Part shown: positions 8,836 through 16,011 of the stretch, piece by piece
Numbering within the stretch: the stretch's first letter is position 1
Layout of the letters: the number at the start of each line of letters is the position of its first letter
Assembly (NCBI RefSeq): GCF_900101465.1
Contig: NZ_FMZM01000004.1
Location: 235,790-299,789 of the forward strand
Source: Nocardioides lianchengensis
Lineage (GTDB): Bacteria > Actinomycetota > Actinomycetes > Propionibacteriales > Nocardioidaceae
Reading direction: 5' to 3'
DNA: 64,000 nucleotides
Notes under the pieces: generated by a model
Told to the model about the DNA's origin: nothing
Database searches by the model: none
What the model saw: only the letters and a program-made list of their open reading frames with translations
Translations under genes and position numbers: made by a program

Positions 8836-9714
8836 CTAACCCAGCACCACCCCGGCCAGCTTGTCGGGCGCGCGCACGAGGTCGACCCGGACCACCCGCT
8901 CCCCGTCGACGGTCAGCGAGGCGATGGTGCCGACCCGGCCGGACGGGTCGACCACGGCGAAGCCGGTCGCCCCGTTGACGAGCACCACCTCGACCCGGGC
9001 GTTCTCGCCGCGCGCGAAGGTGCCGAGCAGGAACCGCGCGACCCGGTCCGCGCCGAGGACCGGCCGCCGGGCGGCGCTCACCACCCCGCCGCCGTCGCTG
9101 GTCAGCACCACGCCGGGGTCGAGCGTGCTGACCAGGGCGGCCAGGTCGCCCCCGGCCGCCGCCGCGGCGAAGGCGGCGACCACCCGGTCGTGGGCGGTGC
9201 GGTCGACGTCGAGCCGCGGCGTGCCGGCGGAGACGTGCCGCCGGGCTCGGCTGGCCAGCTGCCGTACGGCGTCCGGGGTGCGGCCCACCGCGTCGGCCAC
9301 CTCCGGGAACGGCATCCCGAACAGGTCGTGCAGCACCCAGGCCGTGCGCTCCGCGGGACTGAGCTGCTCCAGGACGACGAGCAGCGCGTAGCGGACCGAC
9401 TCGTCGAGGGTCACCCGCTCCGCCGGGTCCGGACCGGTCACCACCGGCTCGGGCAGCCACGGGCCGACGTACGCCTCCCGACGGACGCGGGCCGAGCGGA
9501 GCACGTCGAGGGCCGCCCGGGACACCGCGACGGTGGCCCAGCCGAGGACGTCGCGAACCGGGTCGCGCCGGTCCGCCTCGACCAGCCGCAGCCAGCAGTC
9601 GGCGACCACGTCCTCGGCCTCGGCGTGGCTGCCGAGGATCGCGTAGGCGACCCGGACCAGCCGCGGGCGCGCGGCGTCGTACTCCTCGACGAGGGCGAGG
9701 TCCCAGTCGCTCAC
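8836..9714 (-). CDS. ECF41-family RNA polymerase sigma factor
   Basis: A 292-residue extracytoplasmic-function sigma factor. Region 2 (about residues 8-80) has RVAYAILGSHAEAEDVVADCWLR; region 4 (about 130-180) has LSPAERTAWVLHDLFG and the recognition helix. A SnoaL-like C-terminal extension (about 190-292) follows. Three signatures mark ECF41: WLPEP in the linker, DGGG at the start of the extension and APDKLAG near the end (NPDKL in the family). In characterised members this extension acts as a built-in regulator instead of an anti-sigma factor. The GTG start overlaps the stop of the SDR gene (GTGA), giving translational coupling. Confidence 0.93.
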   Translation of the reverse strand: MSDWDLALVEEYDAARPRLVRVAYAILGSHAEAEDVVADCWLRLVEADRRDPVRDVLGWATVAVSRAALDVLRSARVRREAYVGPWLPEPVVTGPDPAERVTLDESVRYALLVVLEQLSPAERTAWVLHDLFGMPFPEVADAVGRTPDAVRQLASRARRHVSAGTPRLDVDRTAHDRVVAAFAAAAAGGDLAALVSTLDPGVVLTSDGGGVVSAARRPVLGADRVARFLLGTFARGENARVEVVLVNGATGFAVVDPSGRVGTIASLTVDGERVVRVDLVRAPDKLAGVVLG

Positions 9715-10466
9715 GACCCCGCCACCCACGTGTCGAAGGTGATGGTGCCGCGCGGGCCGTCGCCCGCGGGGCAGAGCGACCCGTCGCGCATCCCGCGACC
9801 CACCGCACCCGGGAGCCGTACGCCGACCACGCGCCGTCCCAGCCCGCGGGCCCGCGAGACGCGCCGGGCCAGGCCGACCATCTCCAGCCGGTCCGGACCG
9901 GCGAGGTCGGCGACCCGCCCGGACGGGCCGGCCTGGACCAGGTCGACCAGAGCGCCGGCGACCTCGACGGCCGCGACCGGCTGACTGAGCATCCTCGGCA
10001 CCAGCGAGAACGGCCCGACCCGCACGAACCCGAGCGCCTGCTCGGCGAACTCGTGGAACTGGGTGGCCCGCAGGATGCTCCAGCCGACCGGCGCCTCGAC
10101 GACCAGCCGTTCCTGGAGCTGCTTGCCGCGGTAGTAGCCCGACGGGACGTCGTCGATGCCGACGATCGACAGCGCGACGTGGTGCCCGACCCCCGCCGCC
10201 CGCTCGCCGGCGAGCAGGGTCCGGGTGACGCCCCCGAAGAACGCCTCCGCCTGCTCCTGCCGCTGCGTGGCCACGCTCGTGACGTCGACGACCGCGTCGA
10301 CCCCGGTGAGCCGCGCGGCCAGCCCCTCGCCGGTGGTCAGGTCGACCCCGCGGCCCCGCGCCAGCTCGACCACCTCGTGCCCGCGCTCGCGGGCGGCCTG
10401 CACGACGTACCGTCCGACCGTCCCGGTTGCCCCGGCCACCGCGATCCTCATGTGCTGAGTGTTCAT
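9711..10466 (-). CDS. SDR/NmrA-like NAD(P)-binding oxidoreductase, ECF41 partner
   Basis: About 251 residues with an N-terminal Rossmann motif IAVAGATGTVGRYV and a GRGVDLTTGEGL segment, typical of atypical SDR/NmrA-like proteins. Family members bind NAD(P) and act as oxidoreductases, epimerases or redox sensors. ECF41 genes are characteristically paired with a carboxymuconolactone decarboxylase, oxidoreductase or epimerase, and this gene fills that role. The ATG at 10466 was chosen because the predicted ECF41 -10 (CGTC) ends 8 bases before it, implying a leaderless message; ATG at 10451 (MRIAV) is the alternative. Its stop overlaps the sigma gene start. Confidence 0.88.
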   Translation of the reverse strand: MNTQHMRIAVAGATGTVGRYVVQAARERGHEVVELARGRGVDLTTGEGLAARLTGVDAVVDVTSVATQRQEQAEAFFGGVTRTLLAGERAAGVGHHVALSIVGIDDVPSGYYRGKQLQERLVVEAPVGWSILRATQFHEFAEQALGFVRVGPFSLVPRMLSQPVAAVEVAGALVDLVQAGPSGRVADLAGPDRLEMVGLARRVSRARGLGRRVVGVRLPGAVGRGMRDGSLCPAGDGPRGTITFDTWVAGS

Positions 10467-10474
10467 GGAAGGAG

Positions 10475-10501
10475 GACGAGACGGCCACCCGCTCTGTGAC
10501 A
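10475..10501 (-). promoter_or_regulatory. ECF41-type promoter TGTCACA-N16-CGTC
   Basis: On the minus strand TGTCACA (10501-10495) is followed by exactly 16 bases and CGTC (10478-10475). This equals the published ECF41 consensus. It lies 8 bases before the SDR start, so the sigma factor probably drives its own operon. Confidence 0.9.
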
Positions 10502-10513
10502 CACAATCTCGTC

Positions 10514-10849
10514 ATGCCGTACGACGAGCAGCTCGCCGCCCGCGTCCGCGACCTGGTCGCCGAGCACGGGCCGGTCGAGGAGAAGCGGATGTTCGGCGGG
10601 CTGGCGTTCCTGCTCGGAGGTCATCTCGCGGTCTGCGCGAGCCACGAGGGCGGGCTGCTGGTGCGCACCGACGGGACCGAGTCGGAGGAGCTGCTCGCCC
10701 AGGAGCACGTCGGCCCGATGGTGATGGGCTCCCAGTCGTCCCGCACCTGGCTGCACGTCGCCGCGCCCGCCCTCGCCACCGACGACGACCTGGCCACCTG
10801 GATCGCCCGCGGCGTCGCCACCGCGCAGGCCCTCCCACCCAAGCCGTAG
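10514..10849 (+). CDS. TfoX/Sxy N-terminal domain protein
   Basis: A 111-residue protein with the TfoX N-terminal domain: RMFGGLAFLLGGHLAVCAS near residue 25 and a YDEQLAARVRDL start. In actinobacteria these short proteins lack the TfoX C-terminal domain, and their role is unknown; a link to competence should not be assumed. The ATG at 10514 has CACAAT six bases upstream, a weak leaderless -10. That box lies next to the ECF41 -35 of the divergent operon, so the two promoters overlap back to back. Confidence 0.85.
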   Translation: MPYDEQLAARVRDLVAEHGPVEEKRMFGGLAFLLGGHLAVCASHEGGLLVRTDGTESEELLAQEHVGPMVMGSQSSRTWLHVAAPALATDDDLATWIARGVATAQALPPKP

Positions 10850-10898
10850 CCACCGGCTCACCCATGCCTGAGGAGGTCGCGCAGCGACCCGGCTTTCC

Positions 10899-11019
10899 GG
10901 TGGTCGAGGAGGTTGCGCAGCCACCGTCTCGAAACCCGGTGAGCCGACAGTCGGCCTCCCGGACGCCTACCCCGGGCTCGCCGGGTTTCGAGACGGAACT
11001 CCGTCCCTCCTCAACCACC
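10899..11019. repeat. Long imperfect inverted repeat between convergent genes
   Basis: A 16-base arm CCGTCTCGAAACCCGG (10924-10939) pairs perfectly with 10981-10996. An outer arm, GGTGGTCGAGGAGG (10899-10912), pairs 13 of 14 with 11006-11019. A similar GAGGAGGTCGCGCAGC segment lies just before at 10870. It occupies the gap between the TfoX and CoA-transferase genes. This type of GTCTCGAAAC/TCGAGGAGG element is frequent between genes of high-G+C Actinobacteria. Confidence 0.7.
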
Positions 11020-11024
11020 CGCGG

Positions 11025-11651
11025 TCAGCGCAGCACGGGCTCCGTCTTCTCGCGGATCTCGTCCTCGGTGACGCCCGGCGCCAGCTCGACGAGCTTCAGC
11101 CCCTCGGGCTCGACGTCGATCACGCCCAGGTCGGTGATGATCCGCTGCACGACCCCACGCCCGGTGTAGGGCAGCGAGCACTCCTCGACGATCTTGTAGG
11201 AGCCGTCCCTGGCGACGTGCTCCATCAGCACGATCACCCGCTTCGCGCCGTGGACCAGGTCCATCGCGCCGCCCATCCCCTTGACCATCTTCCCGGGGAT
11301 CATCCAGTTCGCGATGTCGCCCGCGGCCGAGACCTGCATCGCCCCGAGGATCGCCGCGTCGATCTTGCCGCCGCGGATCATCCCGAACGACGTCGCCGAG
11401 TCGAAGATCGACGCCCCCGGCCGCAGCGTCACCGTCTCCTTGCCCGCGTTGATCAGGTCCGGGTCCTCCTCGCCCGCCAGCGGGTAGGCGCCCGTCCCGA
11501 GCACCCCGTTCTCCGACTGCAGCACCAGCTCGACGCCGTCCTCGACGTAGTTCGGCACCAGCGTCGGCAACCCGATGCCGAGGTTGACGTACGACCCGTC
11601 CGCCAGCTCGCTCGCCGCCCGGGCGGCCATCTCCTCGCGTGACCACGCCAT
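11025..11651 (-). CDS. 3-oxoacid CoA-transferase subunit B
   Basis: A 208-residue beta subunit of the SCOT/PcaJ family. The active-site Glu lies in [11 protein letters not shown], following the [10 protein letters not shown] strand. [14 protein letters not shown] and MEHVARDG are conserved family segments. With subunit A it moves CoA from succinyl-CoA to acetoacetate or 3-oxoadipate; the sequence does not separate these substrates. Its ATG overlaps the last base of the subunit A stop (TGATG), so the subunits are made together. An IclR regulator lies divergently upstream, which fits an inducible aromatic or ketone-acid pathway. No aromatic ring-cleavage genes are adjacent. Confidence 0.93.
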   Translation of the reverse strand: MAWSREEMAARAASELADGSYVNLGIGLPTLVPNYVEDGVELVLQSENGVLGTGAYPLAGEEDPDLINAGKETVTLRPGASIFDSATSFGMIRGGKIDAAILGAMQVSAAGDIANWMIPGKMVKGMGGAMDLVHGAKRVIVLMEHVARDGSYKIVEECSLPYTGRGVVQRIITDLGVIDVEPEGLKLVELAPGVTEDEIREKTEPVLR

Positions 11652-12415
11652 CAGGAACGCACCGTCCGCTTCTCGATCCGCTTGTCCGCCGCCTGCTCCG
11701 GGGTCAGCGCCACCACCCGGTGCACGAACACCCCGGGCGTGTGCACCTGGTTGGGGTCCAGCTCACCCGGCTCGACCAACTCCTCGACCTCCGCCACCGT
11801 CACCCGCCCGCACATCGCGGCCAGCGGGTTGAAGTTGCGCGCGGAGTCGCGGAAGACCAGGTTGCCGTGCCGGTCGCCGCGCCAGGCCCGGACCAGTCCG
11901 TAGTCGGCCACGATCGCGTGCTCGAGGACGTACTCGCGCCCGTCGAACTCCTGCGTCTGCTTGGCCGGGCTCGCCACCACCACGTTGCCGGCGGCGTCGT
12001 AGCGCCACGGCAGGCCGCCGTCGGCGACCTGCGTCCCCACGCCGGTCGCGGTGAAGAACGCCGGGATCCCGGACCCGCCCGCGCGCATCCGCTCCGCCAG
12101 CGTCCCCTGCGGGGTCAGCTCCACCTCGAGCTCACCGGCGAGGTACTGCCGCGCGAACTCCTTGTTCTCCCCGACGTACGACGCCACCATCCGCCGCAGC
12201 CGGCCGGCGCCGAGCAGCAGCCCGAGGCCCCAGCCGTCGACGCCGGCGTTGTTCGACACCGCCTCGAGGTCGGTCGTCCCGGCCTCCAGCAGGGCCGCGA
12301 TCAGCACCGACGGGATCCCGCACAACCCGAAGCCGCCGACCGAGATCGTCGCGCCGTCGGGGATGTCCGCCACGGCCTCCGCGGCCGAGTCCACCACCTT
12401 GTCCATGACCCCCAT
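11651..12415 (-). CDS. 3-oxoacid CoA-transferase subunit A
   Basis: A 254-residue alpha subunit of the SCOT/PcaI family. GGFGLCGIP is the conserved nucleotide/CoA-binding turn near residue 28. [32 protein letters not shown] and EYVLEHAI follow in the expected order. The ATG at 12415 was taken; ATG at 12406 is an alternative. The upstream part of the longer open frame crosses the promoter region of the IclR gene and is not coding. It forms an operon with subunit B. Confidence 0.93.
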   Translation of the reverse strand: MGVMDKVVDSAAEAVADIPDGATISVGGFGLCGIPSVLIAALLEAGTTDLEAVSNNAGVDGWGLGLLLGAGRLRRMVASYVGENKEFARQYLAGELEVELTPQGTLAERMRAGGSGIPAFFTATGVGTQVADGGLPWRYDAAGNVVVASPAKQTQEFDGREYVLEHAIVADYGLVRAWRGDRHGNLVFRDSARNFNPLAAMCGRVTVAEVEELVEPGELDPNQVHTPGVFVHRVVALTPEQAADKRIEKRTVRS

Positions 12416-12450
12416 CACAGCCAGGCCCGGGCGGCCCGTCAACGAGCGCC

Positions 12451-12512
12451 CACCCAGCAGACGTGGATCAGTCGGCGAGTGGACCCGGGATTGAGCTAGC
12501 GTCCACTGGGTG
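12451..12512. promoter_or_regulatory. Intergenic region with inverted repeats between CoA-transferase and IclR genes
   Basis: Two nested inverted repeats are visible: CACCCAG (12451-12457) with CTGGGTG (12506-12512), and GTGGAC (12479-12484) with GTCCAC (12501-12506). Their position over the IclR promoter and before the divergent operon makes them candidate IclR operators. Confidence 0.45.
12497..12502 (+). promoter_or_regulatory. -10 box TAGCGT of the IclR gene
   Basis: TAGCGT ends 7 bases before the GTG start at 12510. The same hexamer and spacing occur before the MFS gene at 6850. No convincing -35 is visible. Confidence 0.55.
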
Positions 12513-13247
12513 AACGCACCGTCCGACGTCCTCGGCCGGGCCGGCGCCGTCCTCCGCGCGGTCGCAGCCCAGGAGCCGACCGGGACCACCACGTCGGCGG
12601 CCGCGCGCGCCGCGGGCCTGCCCCGTCCCACCACCCACCGCCTGCTCGCCTCCCTGCAGTCCGAGGGACTGGTCGACCGCGATCCCGGCTCCGGACGCTG
12701 GCTGCTCGGCCCCGAGCTCTACTTCCTGGGCGTCGCCGCCGCCCCGCGGTACGACGTCACCGCGCTCGCGCAACCGGTCGTGCGCCGCCTCGCCCGGGCC
12801 ACCGGCGAGAGCGCCTTCTTCTCGGCCCGCCGCGGCGACGAGACCATCTGCCTGGTCCGCGAGGACGGCAGCTTCCCCATCCGCAGCCACGTGCTCAGCG
12901 AGGGGGTCCGCTTCCCGCTGGGTGTCGCGTCGGCGGGCATGGTGCTCCTCGCCCACCTGCCCGACCGCGAGGTGGACGCCTACCTCCAGCGCGCCGACCT
13001 GGACGCCGCCGCCGCGCGGGAGCACGTCGAGCGCACTCGCGAGACCGGGTACGCCGTCAACCCCGGCCTGGTCGTCGAGGGCAGCTGGGGCCTGGGGGCC
13101 GCGGTCTTCGACGCCGAGGGCCGGCCGCGCTGGGCGCTCAGCCTCACCGGCGTCGCCCACCGGTTCGCCGACGATCGCCGTCCCGACCTCGGCGCTCTGC
13201 TGCTGCGCGAGGCCCACGAGCTGACCCGGACGCTCGCGAAGCGTTAG
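12510..13247 (+). CDS. IclR-family transcriptional regulator
   Basis: A 245-residue regulator. The N-terminal winged helix (about residues 6-65) has the AARAAGLPRPTTHRLLASLQSEGLVDRD recognition region. The effector domain (about 80-240) contains ESAFFSARRGDETICL, HVLSEGVRFPLGVASAG and a C-terminal GLGAAVFDAEGRPRWALSL segment. It is divergent from the CoA-transferase operon and probably controls it, as PcaR/PcaU-like IclR proteins do for 3-oxoadipate or acetoacetate pathways. The GTG start is placed 7 bases after TAGCGT, suggesting a leaderless message. Confidence 0.93.
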   Translation: MNAPSDVLGRAGAVLRAVAAQEPTGTTTSAAARAAGLPRPTTHRLLASLQSEGLVDRDPGSGRWLLGPELYFLGVAAAPRYDVTALAQPVVRRLARATGESAFFSARRGDETICLVREDGSFPIRSHVLSEGVRFPLGVASAGMVLLAHLPDREVDAYLQRADLDAAAAREHVERTRETGYAVNPGLVVEGSWGLGAAVFDAEGRPRWALSLTGVAHRFADDRRPDLGALLLREAHELTRTLAKR

Positions 13248-13265
13248 CGGCGAGGCCGATCTGGC

Positions 13266-13271
13266 TAACCT
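13266..13271 (+). promoter_or_regulatory. -10 box TAACCT of the ArsA-like pair
   Basis: TAACCT ends 7 bases before the ATG at 13279. No ribosome-binding site is visible between them, consistent with a leaderless transcript. Confidence 0.55.
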
Positions 13272-13278
13272 TCTGGCC

Positions 13279-14286
13279 ATGACGGACGCGGCGTGGGCGA
13301 AGGTGCGCCTGCACGTCGTCACCGGCAAGGGCGGCACCGGCAAGTCCACCGTGGCCGCCGCCCTCGCGCTGGCCCTCGCCTCCCACGGCAAGCACGTGCT
13401 GCTCTGCGAGGTCGAGGGCCGCCAGGGCATCGCCCGGATGTTCGACGTCGACCCGCTCCCCTACGCCGAGCGGCGCATCGCCGCCGGCCTCGACCCCGGC
13501 GACGGCCGGCGCGCGGGGGTCGTCCACGCCCTGCACATCGACCCCGAGGCCGCGCTGCTCGAGTACCTCGCCATGTACTACAAGCTCGGCCGGGCCGGCC
13601 GGGCGCTCGACCGCTTCGGCGTCATCGAGTTCGCCACCACGATCGCCCCCGGCGTCCGCGACGTGCTGCTGACCGGCAAGGTCTTCGAGGCGGTGCAGCG
13701 CAACAGTCGCAACAAGGGCGCCATCGAGTACGACGCCGTCGTGCTCGACGCCCCGCCCACCGGCCGGATCTCGCAGTTCCTCAACGTCAGCGGCGAGCTG
13801 GCCGGGCTGGCCAAGGTCGGCCCGATCAAGAGCCAGTCCGACACCATGATGACGCTGTTCCGCTCGCCGCGGACCGCCGTGCACCTGGTGACCGTGCTCG
13901 AGGAGATGCCGGTGCAGGAGACCGCCGACGGCATCGCCGAGCTGCGGGCCAACGGGCTCCCGGTCGGCGCGGTCGTGGTCAACCAGGTCCGCCCCCGCGA
14001 CATCGCCGCGGACGACCTTCTCGCCGCCCGGTCCGGCGGCCTCGACAAGGAAGCGGTCCGCGAGGACCTGGAGGCCGCCGGCGTGACGGCCACCAAGACG
14101 CTGGTGGACGGGCTGGCCGCCGAGGCCCGCGACCACGCCGAGCGCCGGGCGCTCGAGGACGCCCAGCGCGCGTTGGTGGCCGAGCTGGACGCGCCGTCGT
14201 ACGAGCTGCCGCTGCTGGCGGGCGGCATCGACCTGGGCGGGCTCTACGACCTGGCCGCCCGGCTCCGCGAGCAGGGGATGGCCTGA
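13279..14286 (+). CDS. ArsA/Get3-like ATPase, first of pair
   Basis: A 335-residue P-loop ATPase. The deviant Walker A GKGGTGKST is at about residues 16-24, the switch I-like region follows IDPEAALLEY, and VVLDAPPTG is the switch II segment. It lacks Cys-rich metal sites and membrane parts, so it is not a classical arsenite pump. It is followed with a one-base overlap by a second ArsA-like gene, then WhiB and a PBP. This order matches M. tuberculosis Rv3679-Rv3682, where the two ATPases act as a complex. The molecular client is not established from sequence. Confidence 0.9.
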   Translation: MTDAAWAKVRLHVVTGKGGTGKSTVAAALALALASHGKHVLLCEVEGRQGIARMFDVDPLPYAERRIAAGLDPGDGRRAGVVHALHIDPEAALLEYLAMYYKLGRAGRALDRFGVIEFATTIAPGVRDVLLTGKVFEAVQRNSRNKGAIEYDAVVLDAPPTGRISQFLNVSGELAGLAKVGPIKSQSDTMMTLFRSPRTAVHLVTVLEEMPVQETADGIAELRANGLPVGAVVVNQVRPRDIAADDLLAARSGGLDKEAVREDLEAAGVTATKTLVDGLAAEARDHAERRALEDAQRALVAELDAPSYELPLLAGGIDLGGLYDLAARLREQGMA

Positions 14287-15467
14287 TGGCCGCGCGCAGC
14301 TCCCGCACCCGGGTCGGCCCGCTGGCCGCCCGCTCCGGCGCGGCGCCGGCCCTCGACGTCGACGCGCTCCTCGACGACCGGTCGACCGGGATCATCGTCT
14401 GCTGCGGCTCGGGCGGGGTCGGCAAGACCACCACCTCCGCGGCCCTGGCGCTCCGGGCGGCCGAGCGCGGCCGCAAGGTCGTGGTGCTGACCATCGACCC
14501 GGCCCGGCGGCTGGCCCAGTCGATGGGCATCGAGCAGCTCGACAACACGCCCCGGCCGGTGACCGGCGTCGACGCCGCGGCCGGCGGCCACCTCGACGCG
14601 ATGATGCTCGACATGAAGCGCACCTTCGACGAGGTGGTTGAGGGTCAGGCCAGCCCGGAGAAGGCGCAGCAGATCCTGGAGAACCCCTTCTACGTCGCCC
14701 TGTCGAGCTCGTTCGCCGGCACCCAGGAGTACATGGCGATGGAGAAGCTCGGCCAGCTCCACGCCGACGCGCAGCGCGACGGCAGCTACGACCTGATCGT
14801 GGTCGACACCCCGCCGTCGCGGTCCGCGCTGGACTTCCTGGACGCGCCCGAGCGGCTCTCGAGCTTCCTCGACGGCCGGTTCATCCGGCTGATGCTCGCC
14901 CCGGCCAAGGGACCGGCCCGGCTGATGAGCGCCGGCATCGGGCTGATCACCAACGCGCTCACCAAGATCCTGGGCGGGCAGGTGCTGCGCGACGTGCAGA
15001 CGTTCGTCGCCGCCCTCGACACCGTCTTCGGCGGCTTCCGGGCGCGCGCGCAGAAGACCTACGCGCTGCTCCAGGCCGACGGGACGGCGTTCCTCGTCGT
15101 CGCCGCGCCCGAGCCGGACGCGCTGCGCGAGGCGGCGTACTTCGTCGAGCGGCTCGGCGAGGACCGGATGCCGCTCGCGGGCCTGGTCGTCAACCGGGCG
15201 AGCCCGGCCCCGCGCGGGCGGCTCTCCGCCGACGAGGCCACGACCGCAGCTGCCCGACTGCGCAAGCTCGACCCGACGTCGCTGACGGCCGGACTCCTCC
15301 GGCTGCACGCCGACCGGGTGCGCACGACCGAGCGCGAGGCGGTGCTCCGCGAGCGATTCGCGGCGGCGCACCCGCACGTCGCTACGGCCGTCGTACCGGC
15401 GCTGCCGACGGACGTGCACGACCTCAAGGGTCTGCGGCGCGTCGGCACCCTGCTCGCCCAGGGCTGA
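14286..15467 (+). CDS. ArsA/Get3-like ATPase, second of pair
   Basis: A 393-residue ATPase. Walker A is GSGGVGKTT near residue 42, LTIDPARRLAQSMG follows as in ArsA/Get3 proteins, and DLIVVDTPPSRSALDFLDAP is the switch II region. A central helical segment (about 195-260) is rich in Ala, Leu and Phe and could bind a hydrophobic client or partner. The ATG overlaps the stop of the first ATPase (TGATG), implying co-production and probably a heteromer. It ends 28 bases before the convergent WhiB gene. Confidence 0.9.
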   Translation: MAARSSRTRVGPLAARSGAAPALDVDALLDDRSTGIIVCCGSGGVGKTTTSAALALRAAERGRKVVVLTIDPARRLAQSMGIEQLDNTPRPVTGVDAAAGGHLDAMMLDMKRTFDEVVEGQASPEKAQQILENPFYVALSSSFAGTQEYMAMEKLGQLHADAQRDGSYDLIVVDTPPSRSALDFLDAPERLSSFLDGRFIRLMLAPAKGPARLMSAGIGLITNALTKILGGQVLRDVQTFVAALDTVFGGFRARAQKTYALLQADGTAFLVVAAPEPDALREAAYFVERLGEDRMPLAGLVVNRASPAPRGRLSADEATTAAARLRKLDPTSLTAGLLRLHADRVRTTEREAVLRERFAAAHPHVATAVVPALPTDVHDLKGLRRVGTLLAQG

Positions 15468-15494
15468 CGCCCCGGACGAGTCGACCGGGACCGG

Positions 15495-15803
15495 TCAGGC
15501 GTGAACGGCCGGGGTGACCGGCGTGGTGGCGGGCTGGCCGCCCTGCTCCCGCGCCGTCTCCAGCACCGAGCGCCACGACGCGGCCGGGCGCCGGCGCAGC
15601 AGCGCGCGGCGCTCCCGCTCCGTCATGCCGCCCCAGACGCCCCACTCGATCTGGTTGTCGAGCGCCTCCGCGAGGCACTCGGTGCGCACGGGGCAACCCG
15701 CGCACAGCTGCTTGGCCTTGTTCTGCTCCGCGCCACGCACGAACAGCTGGTCCGGCGAAGCCGTCCGGCAGGCGGCGCGCGGCGTCCAGTCCTCAACCCA
15801 CAT
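15495..15803 (-). CDS. WhiB-family iron-sulfur regulator (WhiB4-like)
   Basis: A 102-residue protein with four Cys: ACRTASPD, then LCAGCPVRTEC, which hold a 4Fe-4S cluster in this family. The GVWGG turn and the basic [12 protein letters not shown] tail form the DNA or sigma-contact part. LFVRGAEQNKAK before the third Cys resembles WhiB4 more than other classes, and the neighbours (ArsA-like pair, PBP) match the whiB4 locus of mycobacteria. WhiB4 proteins sense oxygen and nitric oxide. The ATG at 15803 with GGGGA upstream was chosen; the frame extends upstream to 15911, but that part lacks conservation. Confidence 0.92.
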   Translation of the reverse strand: MWVEDWTPRAACRTASPDQLFVRGAEQNKAKQLCAGCPVRTECLAEALDNQIEWGVWGGMTERERRALLRRRPAASWRSVLETAREQGGQPATTPVTPAVHA

Positions 15804-15926
15804 GTTTGATGTCCCCACATCATCCGAGCCAGACCGCGTCCCCATGACGCACTGTTCTCGGGATTCCCTCAGGGACAAAGTTAAAGAATGCTGAGAGGTC
15901 CAGACAGACACAGAGGAACCAATCTC

Positions 15927-15946
15927 ACTAGTCCGAATTGACTAGT
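15927..15946. repeat. Repeated ACTAGT pair in the WhiB-PBP intergenic region
   Basis: ACTAGT (15927-15932) and ACTAGT (15941-15946), itself a palindrome, are separated by 8 bases. This is one of the most A/T-rich spots in the window, between the divergent whiB and PBP starts. It may be a regulator site; no known consensus was recognised. Confidence 0.4.
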
Positions 15947-15998
15947 CATAACGGGCCACTCCAACCTCGGGGAAGCGGCTGGGGTTCCCGCGCTCCCG

Positions 15999-16004
15999 TA
16001 CCCT
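15999..16004 (+). promoter_or_regulatory. -10 box TACCCT of the PBP gene
   Basis: TACCCT ends 7 bases before the ATG at 16012, the same geometry as at 6850, 12510 and 13279. Confidence 0.55.
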
Positions 16005-16011
16005 GGGAGCC

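Noticed and set aside
10514..10849. TfoX-domain protein as a competence regulator
   Set aside because: Only the N-terminal domain is present, and no competence genes are nearby; the domain alone does not support that role.
13279..15467. Arsenite efflux ATPases
   Set aside because: The Cys sites of ArsA and any arsB or arsR gene are missing, and the neighbourhood matches the Get3-like mycobacterial pair.
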